Of a stretch of 5,881 nucleotides of DNA, positions 1-5,598 are shown piece by piece. Both the position numbers and the translations under genes were made by a program. The notes below the pieces were generated by a model. It searched no databases. It was given only the letters and a program-made list of their open reading frames with translations, and was not told where the DNA came from. Position 1 is the stretch's first letter. Every line of letters begins with the position of its first letter. The stretch is from Prevotellaceae bacterium (lineage in GTDB: Bacteria; Bacteroidota; Bacteroidia; Bacteroidales; UBA932). The stretch is from the NCBI GenBank assembly GCA_031259805.1, contig JAIRKX010000081.1:1-5881 (forward strand). Direction: 5' to 3'.

Positions 1-3
1 AAT

Positions 4-156
4 ATGGAGACAACGAATAAATCATTTGATGCGGTAGGCTTCATGCGCCAACAAAGAGATTTGTTAAGTGTGAAATTGTCAAAAATGACAAAAAAAGAAA
101 TCATTGCCTATTTCAAAAAACGCGCCTTGCAATCGCATGTAAAGCCATGTGCATAA
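4..156 (+). CDS. small hypothetical protein, antitoxin-like, 50 aa (start may lie outside the window)
   Basis: An open frame runs from ATG at 4 to TAA at 154-156 and encodes a basic, largely helical 50-residue protein. It begins METTNKSFDAVGFMRQQRDL, followed by a segment containing KMTKKEIIAYFKK at about residues 28-39. The pattern of a short N-terminus, an F-x-x-V-x-F-M-R-x-x-R-D core and a later MT-x-x-E-I-x-x-Y-F-K-K block recalls small proteins common in Bacteroidota and cyanobacteria that are often found beside toxin genes. That resemblance is from memory, so an antitoxin role is inference only. No toxin follows: the next feature is a terminator-like hairpin and then convergent sodB, so any partner would lie upstream of the window. 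The codon before the ATG is open, so the true start could be further left. The non-random composition and sensible stop position support a real gene. Confidence 0.6.
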   Translation: METTNKSFDAVGFMRQQRDLLSVKLSKMTKKEIIAYFKKRALQSHVKPCA

Positions 157-204
157 TCTCAATCCGTTCAGTCGAGGTTTAATCTCTGCCGGACTATAGA
201 ATAG

Positions 205-240
205 ACAACGCCGCCCGCATACAAATGCGGGCGGCGTTGT
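205..240. terminator. bidirectional terminator hairpin between the small gene and sodB
   Basis: Two perfectly complementary 16-nt GC-rich arms (205-220 and 225-240) enclose the 4-nt loop ACAA. The hairpin lies 48 nt after the stop of the left-hand small gene and 21 nt after the sodB stop, exactly where two convergent units meet. The downstream tracts are weak: GTTTAT on the plus strand and a mixed T/C/A run on the minus strand. Stem strength and position therefore carry the call, not a U-tract. Confidence 0.75.
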
Positions 241-261
241 GTTTATGGGTGAAACGATTCT

Positions 262-837
262 TTACAGTCTTGCTTCTACGGCTTTCCAGTTCACAATTTT
301 CCAGAGTTCCTTTAAATGGTCGGCGCGGCGGTTTTGGTAGTCGAGGTAGTAGGCATGTTCCCACACGTCGAAACCTAACAGCGGCTTCAGGCCTTTGGTG
401 ACCGGATTGCCGGCGTTGACTTCCTTGACGATGGAGAGGTTGCCGTCCTTGTCGGCAGCCAGCCATACCCATCCCGAACCAAACAACCCTGCGCCGGCGC
501 TTTCAAATTCCTTTTGGAAATTGTCGAGCGAGCCGAACGCGGCGGTGATCGCCGGCGCCAGCTTGTCCGGCAGATGGCCGCCGGCTGGTGGGGCAAATTG
601 CGTAAAGTAGAGGTTGTGGTTCAATATTTGTCCGGCATTGTTAAAAACGGCGCCGTTCGACTCTTTGACTATCGCCTCAAGGTCGGCGTTTTCAAACTTT
701 GTACCCGCCACCAGATTGTTCAAGTTGTTTACGTAGCCCTGAAGATGCTTGCCATGATGAAATTCGATGGTTTGTTTGCTGATTATCGGTTCCAGGGCAT
801 CCGTTGCATACGGTAATTGTACTAATTCAAATCGCAT
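262..837 (-). CDS. sodB: superoxide dismutase, Fe/Mn family (possibly cambialistic)
   Basis: This cytosolic enzyme converts superoxide to oxygen and hydrogen peroxide. The 191-residue protein is full length for the family. The N-terminal helical domain contains IEFHHGKH (25-31) and FNNAGQILNHN (65-75); the C-terminal domain contains the family signature DVWEHAYY (157-164). The four metal ligands are present as His27, His74, Asp157 and His161. Gln70 sits where Fe-type enzymes carry the active-site glutamine. Gly155, in LLGFDVWEH, matches the glycine that in Porphyromonas gingivalis SOD is linked to activity with either Fe or Mn, so dual metal use is plausible but inferred. There is no signal peptide. 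The start at 837 gives the normal N-terminus MRFELVQLPY. The gene lies 21 bp behind dps on the same strand with no visible promoter between them, so co-transcription is likely; a strong hairpin follows the stop. Confidence 0.97.
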   Translation of the reverse strand: MRFELVQLPYATDALEPIISKQTIEFHHGKHLQGYVNNLNNLVAGTKFENADLEAIVKESNGAVFNNAGQILNHNLYFTQFAPPAGGHLPDKLAPAITAAFGSLDNFQKEFESAGAGLFGSGWVWLAADKDGNLSIVKEVNAGNPVTKGLKPLLGFDVWEHAYYLDYQNRRADHLKELWKIVNWKAVEARL

Positions 838-858
838 AGTCTGTTTGTTTTGATTAAT

Positions 859-1344
859 TTAGTCCTTCAAATAAACGGACAGCATCCAAATTTTCTTTTC
901 AAATTGCTTGATTCCATGATTGGCCAGCGAGACCGTGCCATGGTCGCCCGCTCTGATGGCCAGTGCATGCAGTTCACGCAATTGGGCTACAAGAAGCTGT
1001 AAGGTTCCCAACACATGGTTTACTCCGGTTTTCCAATCGAAAACACCCGACACTTCTTTAATTGTCGCCGTTTTCAGGTATACCGAGAACGTATTTGCCG
1101 GCACGCCGCCAAGCATCACAATCCGTTCGGCTACTTCGTCGACTTTTTCGGCCACATCGTCGTAATATTCTTCGTACAGGCCGTGCAGTTCGTAGAACTT
1201 GTCGCCTCGAATATTCCAGTGCAGCCCCCGCAGGTTGGTGTAAAAAACCTGATAGTTAGCCAACAGACCGCCCAATTTTTCAATCACCGGATTAACCGCT
1301 GTGATTTCTAATCCTACTTTGTTTTTTTCTGTGCTCATAGTCAT
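859..1344 (-). CDS. dps: Dps-family ferritin-like protein (DNA protection during starvation)
   Basis: Dps proteins form 12-subunit shells that oxidise Fe(II), preferably with peroxide, and store the iron, limiting Fenton damage; some also bind DNA. The 161-residue length is typical. The intersubunit ferroxidase site is visible: His42 in LHWN, His54 in YELHGLYEEYYDD, and Asp69 and Glu73 in the following helix. This is the same H-x11-H-x14-D-x3-E spacing as in Listeria Dps. The short N-terminal tail has two lysines (Lys7 and Lys9), so tail-mediated DNA binding is uncertain. ATG occurs at 1344 and again at 1338; either could be used, and the second gives MSTEKNK. It is the first gene of a probable dps-sodB operon transcribed from the promoter at 1391-1421. 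Pairing peroxide/iron detoxification with superoxide removal makes regulation by oxidative stress likely. Confidence 0.95.
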   Translation of the reverse strand: MTMSTEKNKVGLEITAVNPVIEKLGGLLANYQVFYTNLRGLHWNIRGDKFYELHGLYEEYYDDVAEKVDEVAERIVMLGGVPANTFSVYLKTATIKEVSGVFDWKTGVNHVLGTLQLLVAQLRELHALAIRAGDHGTVSLANHGIKQFEKKIWMLSVYLKD

Positions 1345-1390
1345 TTAATTTTTGAGTTGTACATTTCTTTTATATTTTCATTTATCGTCT

Positions 1391-1421
1391 GCAAATGTAC
1401 AACAAAAATTCCACTTGTCAA
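1391..1421 (-). promoter_or_regulatory. dps-sodB promoter (Bacteroidota -33/-7 type)
   Basis: On the minus strand, TACATTTGC (1399-1391) matches the Bacteroidota -7 box TAnnTTTG. A TTG beginning TTGACA (1421-1416) lies exactly 19 nt upstream of it, the usual spacing. It also reads as a sigma70-like TTGACA, 16 nt, TACATT. The predicted leader before ATG 1344 is about 40 nt. The -33 element lies inside the perfect 11-bp palindrome ACTTGTCAAGT (1413-1423), which could be an operator; its regulator is unknown. I see no convincing OxyR or PerR consensus. Confidence 0.75.
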
Positions 1422-1475
1422 GTTGATTTTAGTTATGCGATAATAGATGTTGTTTATTTTTTGTTCGTCGATGGT

Positions 1476-1530
1476 GTGAAACGCAGTGCGTGCCTTCGGA
1501 CACTCCTCCGAGGCGCGCATTCCGTTTCAC
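1476..1530. repeat. GC-rich imperfect inverted repeat upstream of the epimerase gene
   Basis: The arms 1476-1500 and 1507-1530 are about 25 nt each with a 6-nt loop (CACTCC). They share GTGAAACG at the outer end and TCGGA at the loop end, with a few mismatches and a one-base offset between. It stands out as a GC-rich island in an otherwise AT-rich divergent intergenic region. No U-tract follows on either side and no gene ends here, so it is not an obvious terminator. It could be a dispersed palindromic repeat or a regulatory cruciform/attenuator; the sequence alone does not decide. Confidence 0.7.
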
Positions 1531-1540
1531 GATTTATTAT

Positions 1541-1549
1541 TACTTTTGC
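1541..1549 (+). promoter_or_regulatory. probable -7 box for the epimerase/reductase gene
   Basis: TACTTTTGC fits the Bacteroidota TAnnTTTG(C) -7 box, but no good TTG is found about 19 nt upstream, where the hairpin arm lies. The box ends only 3 nt before ATG 1553, so transcription should begin at or just inside that codon. This implies either a leaderless message or translation from a later start such as GTG 1607. Confidence 0.5.
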
Positions 1550-1552
1550 AGC

Positions 1553-2608
1553 ATGAATAGTAAGCATAAAATAGCAGTATGTCCGGCGGCAGCAGGGGCG
1601 GCGAGGGTGTTGATTACCGGCGCCAGCGGGTTTGTGGGCGGTCATTTGGTGGAGGCGGCGCTGGCCAACGGGTATGAGACGTACGCGGGGGTACGGGCGT
1701 CGAGCAGCCGGGAGTATTTACAGGATTCGCGCATTCATTTTATCGACTTGCCCCTTTCGGATGCCGGACGGTTAACGGAATCCTTGCGGCAGTTCCGCGC
1801 GGCGCATGGGGCGTTCGATTATGTGATTCATGCGGCGGGCATCATCAGCGCTACCGACCGGTCGCAGTTCGAGCGCATTAATTTCGGTTTCACGAAGCAT
1901 CTGGCCGATGCGCTGATTGCCGCCGGTATGACGCCAAAGAAATTCATTTACATCAGCAGTCTTTCGTCGTTCGGGCCGGGCGACGGCGTATCGCAACGCC
2001 CTATCCGGCACGACGACACGCCGCGTCCAAATACCGCTTACGGACAAAGCAAACTGAAGGCGGAAGAGTACCTGTTTTCGTTACCGGCGTTTCCTTTTAT
2101 CATCATGCGACCTACGGGCATCTATGGCCCGCGAGACAAGGGCTATCTGACCTATATCAAAATGGTCGATAACGGTTTTGTGCCGCTTTTAGGACGTCGT
2201 CCGCAATACATTACGTTTATTCATGTCCGGGATTTGGCGAAGGCGGTTTTTGCCGCATGCGTGTCGCCCCTGTCGCGCCGCGCGTATTTCATCGCCGACA
2301 ATGAGGTGTATACCACAAAGGAATATGCGGCTATCATCAAAAAGCATTTGGGTAAAAAACGGCTGGTGTCCGTATCATTCCCGTTGTGGTTCGTCAAAAC
2401 GGCGTTTTACACGGTAGACCGGCTGTATGGCTGGTTCGGTCGCACGCCGGCGTCGATCAATGCCGATAAATATAATATTCTAAGCGCCCGAAGCTGGATC
2501 TGCGATACCTCGCCTCTCCGCGCCGACCTGCATTTTACCCCCGATTACCGCCTCGACGAAGCGACCAAAGAAGTGATCGACATGTATAAGAAAGATGGGT
2601 GGCTGTGA
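1553..2608 (+). CDS. NAD(P)-dependent epimerase/dehydratase, extended SDR family
   Basis: This is a soluble Rossmann-fold oxidoreductase of the extended short-chain dehydrogenase family (351 residues from ATG 1553). The dinucleotide-binding motif is VLITGASGFVGGH (residues 19-31). Other family marks are VIHAAGI (91-97), the catalytic serine region YISSLSS (133-139), the catalytic pair Tyr163 and Lys167 in YGQSK, and RPTGIYGP (186-193). The C-terminal substrate domain is less conserved, so the substrate is unassigned; a nucleotide-sugar epimerase, a dihydroflavonol-reductase-like or a sterol-dehydrogenase-like enzyme are all possible. The frame is open back to GTG 1490, but that codon lies inside a hairpin and upstream of the -7 box, so it is unlikely. 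GTG 1607 would place the start directly at the Rossmann motif, as in many relatives, and is a real alternative. The gene stands alone, and its last eight codons and stop are duplicated beyond a satellite array. Confidence 0.9.
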   Translation: MNSKHKIAVCPAAAGAARVLITGASGFVGGHLVEAALANGYETYAGVRASSSREYLQDSRIHFIDLPLSDAGRLTESLRQFRAAHGAFDYVIHAAGIISATDRSQFERINFGFTKHLADALIAAGMTPKKFIYISSLSSFGPGDGVSQRPIRHDDTPRPNTAYGQSKLKAEEYLFSLPAFPFIIMRPTGIYGPRDKGYLTYIKMVDNGFVPLLGRRPQYITFIHVRDLAKAVFAACVSPLSRRAYFIADNEVYTTKEYAAIIKKHLGKKRLVSVSFPLWFVKTAFYTVDRLYGWFGRTPASINADKYNILSARSWICDTSPLRADLHFTPDYRLDEATKEVIDMYKKDGWL

Positions 2609-2611
2609 GTT

Positions 2612-2751
2612 GATGTATGATGTATGAGGTATGAGGTATGAGGTATGAGGTATGAGGTATGATGTATGATGTATGAGGTATGAGGTATGAGGTATGAGGT
2701 ATGATGTATGAGGTATGAGGTATGAGGTATGAGGTAGGATGTAGGATGTAT
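2612..2751. repeat. 7-bp satellite, 20 tandem units
   Basis: Twenty consecutive heptamers occupy this interval. There are two main variants, A = GATGTAT and B = GAGGTAT, plus one GAGGTAG and one GATGTAG near the right end. The unit order is AA BBBBB, AA BBBB, A BBB, then GAGGTAG, GATGTAG, A. The recurring AA-B-run blocks (starts at 2612, 2661 and 2703) suggest that multi-unit blocks were duplicated after the variants arose. The array begins 3 bp after the epimerase stop codon. Translating it in reverse gives apparent Ser-Tyr-Leu-Ile-Pro-His-Thr repeats, which I regard as an artefact. Such arrays commonly vary in copy number by replication slippage. Confidence 0.97.
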
Positions 2752-2773
2752 AAGAAAGATGGATGGCTGTGAG
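2746..2773 (+). repeat. 28-bp duplicate of the epimerase gene's 3' end
   Basis: These 28 bases repeat 2582-2609 with a single mismatch (GGATGG instead of GGGTGG). The original copy holds the last eight codons (MYKKDGWL) and the stop of the epimerase gene. The two copies bracket the 7-bp array, and this copy overlaps the last array unit because the sequence starts ATGTAT. It is not itself a gene. Confidence 0.95.
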
Positions 2774-2821
2774 CAGGGTAAGGGTGCAAGGCCAATCTGC
2801 ACAGCTATCCCTGCATCCCTG

Positions 2822-5041
2822 CTAAAGCACACTAAACGCTACGGTGAGGCCGGCCATGACGATCGACACCATGCTCATCAGTTTAATCAGGATATTGAGC
2901 GACGGGCCGGAGGTGTCTTTAAACGGGTCGCCGACCGTGTCGCCGACAACCGTCGCCTTATGGTTATCCGAGCCTTTGCCGCCGAAATGTCCTTCTTCGA
3001 TAAACTTCTTGGCATTATCCCACGCGCCGCCGGCATTGGCCATAAATACGGCCAGCACAAAGCCCGTCGCGCAGCCGCCGATGAGCAGCCCCATCACGCC
3101 GGCTACGCCAAACAGCAAGCCGATGGCTACCGGAATGGTAATCGCCAGCAGCGAGGGCAGCAGCATTTCGCGTTGCGCGCCTTTGGTCGAAATCGCCACA
3201 CAGCGGGCATAGTCGGGCGTAGCGTCGCCGGTGAGGATGCCTTTGATTTCGCGGAATTGACGGCGCACTTCCGCCACCATGCTCTGGGCGGCGCGACCGA
3301 CGGCATTCATCGACAGCCCGCAGAACAGAAACGCGGTCATCGCGCCGATAAATGCGCCGACGAGCACCTTCGGGTTCATTAGATCAATCTGAAAATAACT
3401 CATCAGGTCGGGAATGGTAGCGTCCGACACGGCTACTTCCCGGCCTGCAGGCAGTGTCAATGTCTGTTGCCCGATATGCTGCAATCCGATTTTTATTTCT
3501 TCGATATAAGAGGCCAGCAACGCCAGCGCCGTCAATGCCGCCGAGCCGATGGCAAAGCCCTTGCCGGTAGCGGCGGTCGTATTACCTAACGCATCAAGCG
3601 CATCGGTACGGCGGCGCACTTCGGGATCGAGTTTACTCATTTCGGCATTCCCGCCGGCATTGTCGGCAATCGGCCCGTAGGCGTCGGTCGCCAGCGTGAT
3701 ACCAAGGGTCGAAAGCATTCCCACGGCGGCAATCCCAATGCCGTACAGTCCCAGACTCAAATTGGCCGCCGTCATCATGTGCGGAATATCAAACTGAATG
3801 GCGCAAAGGTAGGCCATAATAATCGCCGCGCCGATGGTCAGTACCGGAATGGCCGTCGAAATCATGCCTGTTCCGATGCCGGAAATGATGACCGTTGCCG
3901 GCCCGGTCTCCGCGCTTTTGGCGATCCGCTGCGTCGGCTTATAGGAATGCGACGTGTAGTACTCCGTTACCTGCCCGATGATGATGCCGGCCACCAGCCC
4001 GCTGATGACGGAAAACGACAGGCCTATCCAGTTTTGAATGTCCAGCGCATACAGAATACCGAATGCCGCTATCGCAATCAGCGCCGAACTGGTATTTACG
4101 CCCCGTCCCAGCGCCCGCAGCAGTTGCTGCATGCCCGCGCTTTCTTTAGTGCGCACTAAGAAGATTCCCAAAATCGACAGCACGATACCCACCGCCGCAA
4201 TCAGCATCGGGGCAAAGACGGCTTTCAACTGCATGTCGCCGCCGGAGATGTAAAACGCCGACGCGCCCAATGCCGCCGTAGCTAATATCGAACCGCAGTA
4301 ACTCTCGTAGAGGTCGGCGCCCATGCCGGCTACGTCGCCCACGTTGTCGCCCACGTTGTCGGCAATCGTAGCGGGGTTGCGCGGGTCGTCTTCGGGGATG
4401 CCGGCTTCCACCTTACCGACAAGGTCAGCCCCCACATCGGCGGCTTTAGTATAAATGCCGCCGCCCACGCGGGCAAACAGCGCCTGCGTCGACGCCCCCA
4501 TGCCGAAGGTCAGCATCGTGGTCGTAATAATCACCATCTTCTGCGCCTCGGTAACACCGGCCACAAACCAATCCAATATAAGATACCATAACGAAATGTC
4601 GAGCAGTCCCAGCCCGACGACCACCAGCCCCATGACCGCACCGGAGCGAAATGCCACACGCAGTCCGTGATTCAGCGAATGCTGTGCGGCATTGGCCGTA
4701 CGCGCCGACGCAAACGTCGCTGTCTTCATGCCTATAAATCCCGCCAGTCCCGAAAAGAACCCGCCGGTAAGAAACGCAAACGGAACCCACGGATTCTGCA
4801 CCCCGAAACCATACGCCAGCACAGCAAAGAACACCGCCAGCACGACGAACACAATCACCACGATGCGGTATTGTTGTTTCAGATACGCCATCGCGCCTTC
4901 GCGTACATAGCGGGCAATGGATTTCATGGTATCGTTGCCTTCGCTTTCCTTCATCATCATCCGAAAGAAATAATACGCAAAGCCCAACGCTAATAAAGAA
5001 GCTACAGGAATGAACCAAAAGAGTTGTTGAGTTGTCATCAA
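2822..5041 (-). CDS. hppA: ion-pumping membrane pyrophosphatase, K+-dependent, Na+-type (possibly Na+/H+)
   Basis: This integral inner-membrane pump hydrolyses pyrophosphate and moves ions out of the cytoplasm. The 739-residue protein is full length, strongly hydrophobic and consistent with the family's 16 transmembrane helices. The catalytic motifs are all present: the Asp-rich loop from Asp202 to Asp236 (including EDDPRNPATIADNVGDNVGD, 217-236), DAYGPIADNAGGNAEM (453-468), NAGGAWDNAKK (669-679) and GDTVGDPFKDTSGPSLN (700-716). Ala490 and Gly493 in GNTTAATGKG indicate the K+-dependent class, since K+-independent enzymes have Lys at the first position. Glu246 in DLYES is the placement typical of Na+-pumping enzymes. 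Thr92, Phe96, Asp148 and perhaps Met176 resemble the signature of the Bacteroides dual Na+/H+ subfamily. ATG 5041 and ATG 5038 are adjacent and both possible. It is transcribed alone from a -7 box at 5067-5075; no clear intrinsic terminator follows the stop, where the satellite region begins. Confidence 0.97.
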   Translation of the reverse strand: MMTTQQLFWFIPVASLLALGFAYYFFRMMMKESEGNDTMKSIARYVREGAMAYLKQQYRIVVIVFVVLAVFFAVLAYGFGVQNPWVPFAFLTGGFFSGLAGFIGMKTATFASARTANAAQHSLNHGLRVAFRSGAVMGLVVVGLGLLDISLWYLILDWFVAGVTEAQKMVIITTTMLTFGMGASTQALFARVGGGIYTKAADVGADLVGKVEAGIPEDDPRNPATIADNVGDNVGDVAGMGADLYESYCGSILATAALGASAFYISGGDMQLKAVFAPMLIAAVGIVLSILGIFLVRTKESAGMQQLLRALGRGVNTSSALIAIAAFGILYALDIQNWIGLSFSVISGLVAGIIIGQVTEYYTSHSYKPTQRIAKSAETGPATVIISGIGTGMISTAIPVLTIGAAIIMAYLCAIQFDIPHMMTAANLSLGLYGIGIAAVGMLSTLGITLATDAYGPIADNAGGNAEMSKLDPEVRRRTDALDALGNTTAATGKGFAIGSAALTALALLASYIEEIKIGLQHIGQQTLTLPAGREVAVSDATIPDLMSYFQIDLMNPKVLVGAFIGAMTAFLFCGLSMNAVGRAAQSMVAEVRRQFREIKGILTGDATPDYARCVAISTKGAQREMLLPSLLAITIPVAIGLLFGVAGVMGLLIGGCATGFVLAVFMANAGGAWDNAKKFIEEGHFGGKGSDNHKATVVGDTVGDPFKDTSGPSLNILIKLMSMVSIVMAGLTVAFSVL

Positions 5042-5066
5042 TATAATTGTTTAAAAATTTAAGGGT

Positions 5067-5075
5067 GCAAAGATA
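5067..5075 (-). promoter_or_regulatory. hppA -7 promoter box
   Basis: On the minus strand TATCTTTGC matches TAnnTTTG(C). It places transcription start roughly 20 nt before ATG 5041, a normal short AT-rich leader. I find no clear TTG about 19 nt upstream, so the -33 element is weak or absent. Confidence 0.6.
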
Positions 5076-5142
5076 GCGATAAATTAGAAATTAGGCATTG
5101 CCTGCTGGGGTGCGGAGCAGGGCTGACGCATCTAAAATATAT

Positions 5143-5158
5143 GTGATGATGTGATGAT
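5143..5158. repeat. 8-bp tandem repeat, two copies
   Basis: GTGATGAT occurs twice in direct succession (5143-5150 and 5151-5158), followed by a partial third copy (GTG broken by G). It is a short purine/thymine-rich microsatellite directly before the larger 27-bp repeat. Confidence 0.7.
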
Positions 5159-5163
5159 GTGGC

Positions 5164-5226
5164 GAAATGCGCTACGCGCGGTGAAAAGGTGAAGTGCGCT
5201 ACGCGCGGTGAAAAGGTGAAAAGGTG
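5164..5226. repeat. 27-bp tandem repeat, two copies plus a partial copy
   Basis: Units at 5164-5190 and 5191-5217 differ at one base. Each contains GCGCTACGCGC followed by GGTGAAAAGGT. The right edge continues with further GTGAAAAG-type sequence, giving a partial third unit to about 5226. The GTGAAAAG submotif is itself tandem near the right end. Confidence 0.85.
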
Positions 5227-5233
5227 AGACGCA

Positions 5234-5356
5234 CGTCATTCCGACCGGAGCACCCGCAGGGTGCGGAGGGAGGAATCTCTCGACCGGAGCGCACCCGCAG
5301 TGGATTGCTTCGTCGCGGAACTCCTCGCAATGACGCGCTTCGTCGCGGAGCAATCC
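5234..5356. repeat. palindromic interspersed-repeat-like element
   Basis: CGTCATTCCGA (5234-5244) and TCGCAATGACG (5325-5335) form 11-bp terminal inverted repeats with one mismatch. Inside, CGACCGGAG followed by CACCCGCAG occurs twice (from 5242 and from 5281). GCTTCGTCGCGGA also occurs twice, at 5307-5319 and 5337-5349, and GGATTGC (5302-5308) is inverted as GCAATCC (5350-5356). The CGTCATTnCGA and GAGGAATC/GGATTGC wording resembles a family of non-coding palindromic repeats I recall from many bacterial genomes, which create spurious ORFs. Family membership is from memory; the internal repeats are seen directly. Confidence 0.75.
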
Positions 5357-5495
5357 GGAAATAGCAAATGTGCCGGTGTGTAATTATTGTCCGTTTTTCG
5401 TACAACGAACAGCCTTTAATACAGCATTGTACTTTTTGCTTGTATAGGCGCTCATTTCTACTTGTATGAATATCGGACATTACTCAAGTACGCCG

Positions 5496-5526
5496 TAGTC
5501 ACTACGCGGGCACGTAGTGATGACTA
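5496..5526. other. stem-loop of unknown role
   Basis: TCACTACG (5499-5506) pairs perfectly with CGTAGTGA (5513-5520) around a 6-nt loop. TAGTCA (5496-5501) can alternatively pair with TGACTA (5521-5526), giving two mutually exclusive outer pairings. It lies just beyond the minus-strand terminator and has no U-tract of its own on either strand. Confidence 0.55.
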
Positions 5527-5532
5527 TCTCAT

Positions 5533-5572
5533 AAAAAAATGACCGCACTTTGTTTAAACAAAGTACGGTCAT
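5533..5572 (-). terminator. intrinsic terminator of the 58-aa gene
   Basis: Positions 5539-5572 form a 34-bp palindrome centred on GTTTAAAC, with one non-Watson-Crick pair per arm that can be a G-U wobble. On the minus strand it is followed by seven T residues (complement of 5539-5533). It lies 48 nt after the stop of the small gene at 5621-5797 and is oriented to terminate it. There is no comparable T-run on the plus-strand side. Confidence 0.85.
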
Positions 5573-5581
5573 GGATAAATA

Positions 5582-5598
5582 CGGGGAATGCATCCCCG
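5582..5598. other. small hairpin in the 3' UTR of the 58-aa gene
   Basis: CGGGGA and TCCCCG form a perfect 6-bp stem around the 5-nt loop ATGCA, between the small gene's stop and its terminator. It may be an additional RNA-stabilising hairpin or part of a compound terminator. Confidence 0.5.

Noticed and set aside
514..816. Plus-strand ORF opposite sodB
   Set aside because: It is antisense to an intact sodB with all metal ligands and has no independent support.
1490..1552. GTG 1490 as the start of the epimerase gene
   Set aside because: It lies within the palindrome and upstream of the -7 box, and adds 21 residues that do not belong to the Rossmann domain.
2612..2751. CRISPR array
   Set aside because: Units are 7 bp, contiguous and without spacers, and there are no cas genes nearby.
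2752..2821. Intrinsic terminator for hppA or the epimerase gene
   Set aside because: Only weak GTGCA/TGCAC pairing is visible and no T-run follows on either strand.
2535..2832. Two minus-strand ORFs encoding Ser-Tyr-Leu-Ile-Pro-His-Thr-like repeats
   Set aside because: They are translations of the 7-bp satellite, which lacks stops in these frames; they overlap the epimerase and hppA ends and have no protein-like flanks.
2759..3382. 207-codon plus-strand ORF opposite hppA
   Set aside because: It lies antisense to the conserved hppA coding sequence, is rich in Arg/His/Ala as expected for a GC-rich shadow frame, and has no recognisable domain.
4446..5018. 190-codon minus-strand ORF overlapping the start of hppA in another frame
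   Set aside because: It is a shifted reading of hppA; the hppA frame carries all the conserved pyrophosphatase motifs.
5132..5480. Two minus-strand ORFs (73 and 93 codons) across the repeat region
   Set aside because: Their sequence follows the tandem and palindromic repeats (for example duplicated HLFTARSA) and shows no family signature. The N-terminal part of the longer one is not repeat-derived but has no supporting start signal or terminator.
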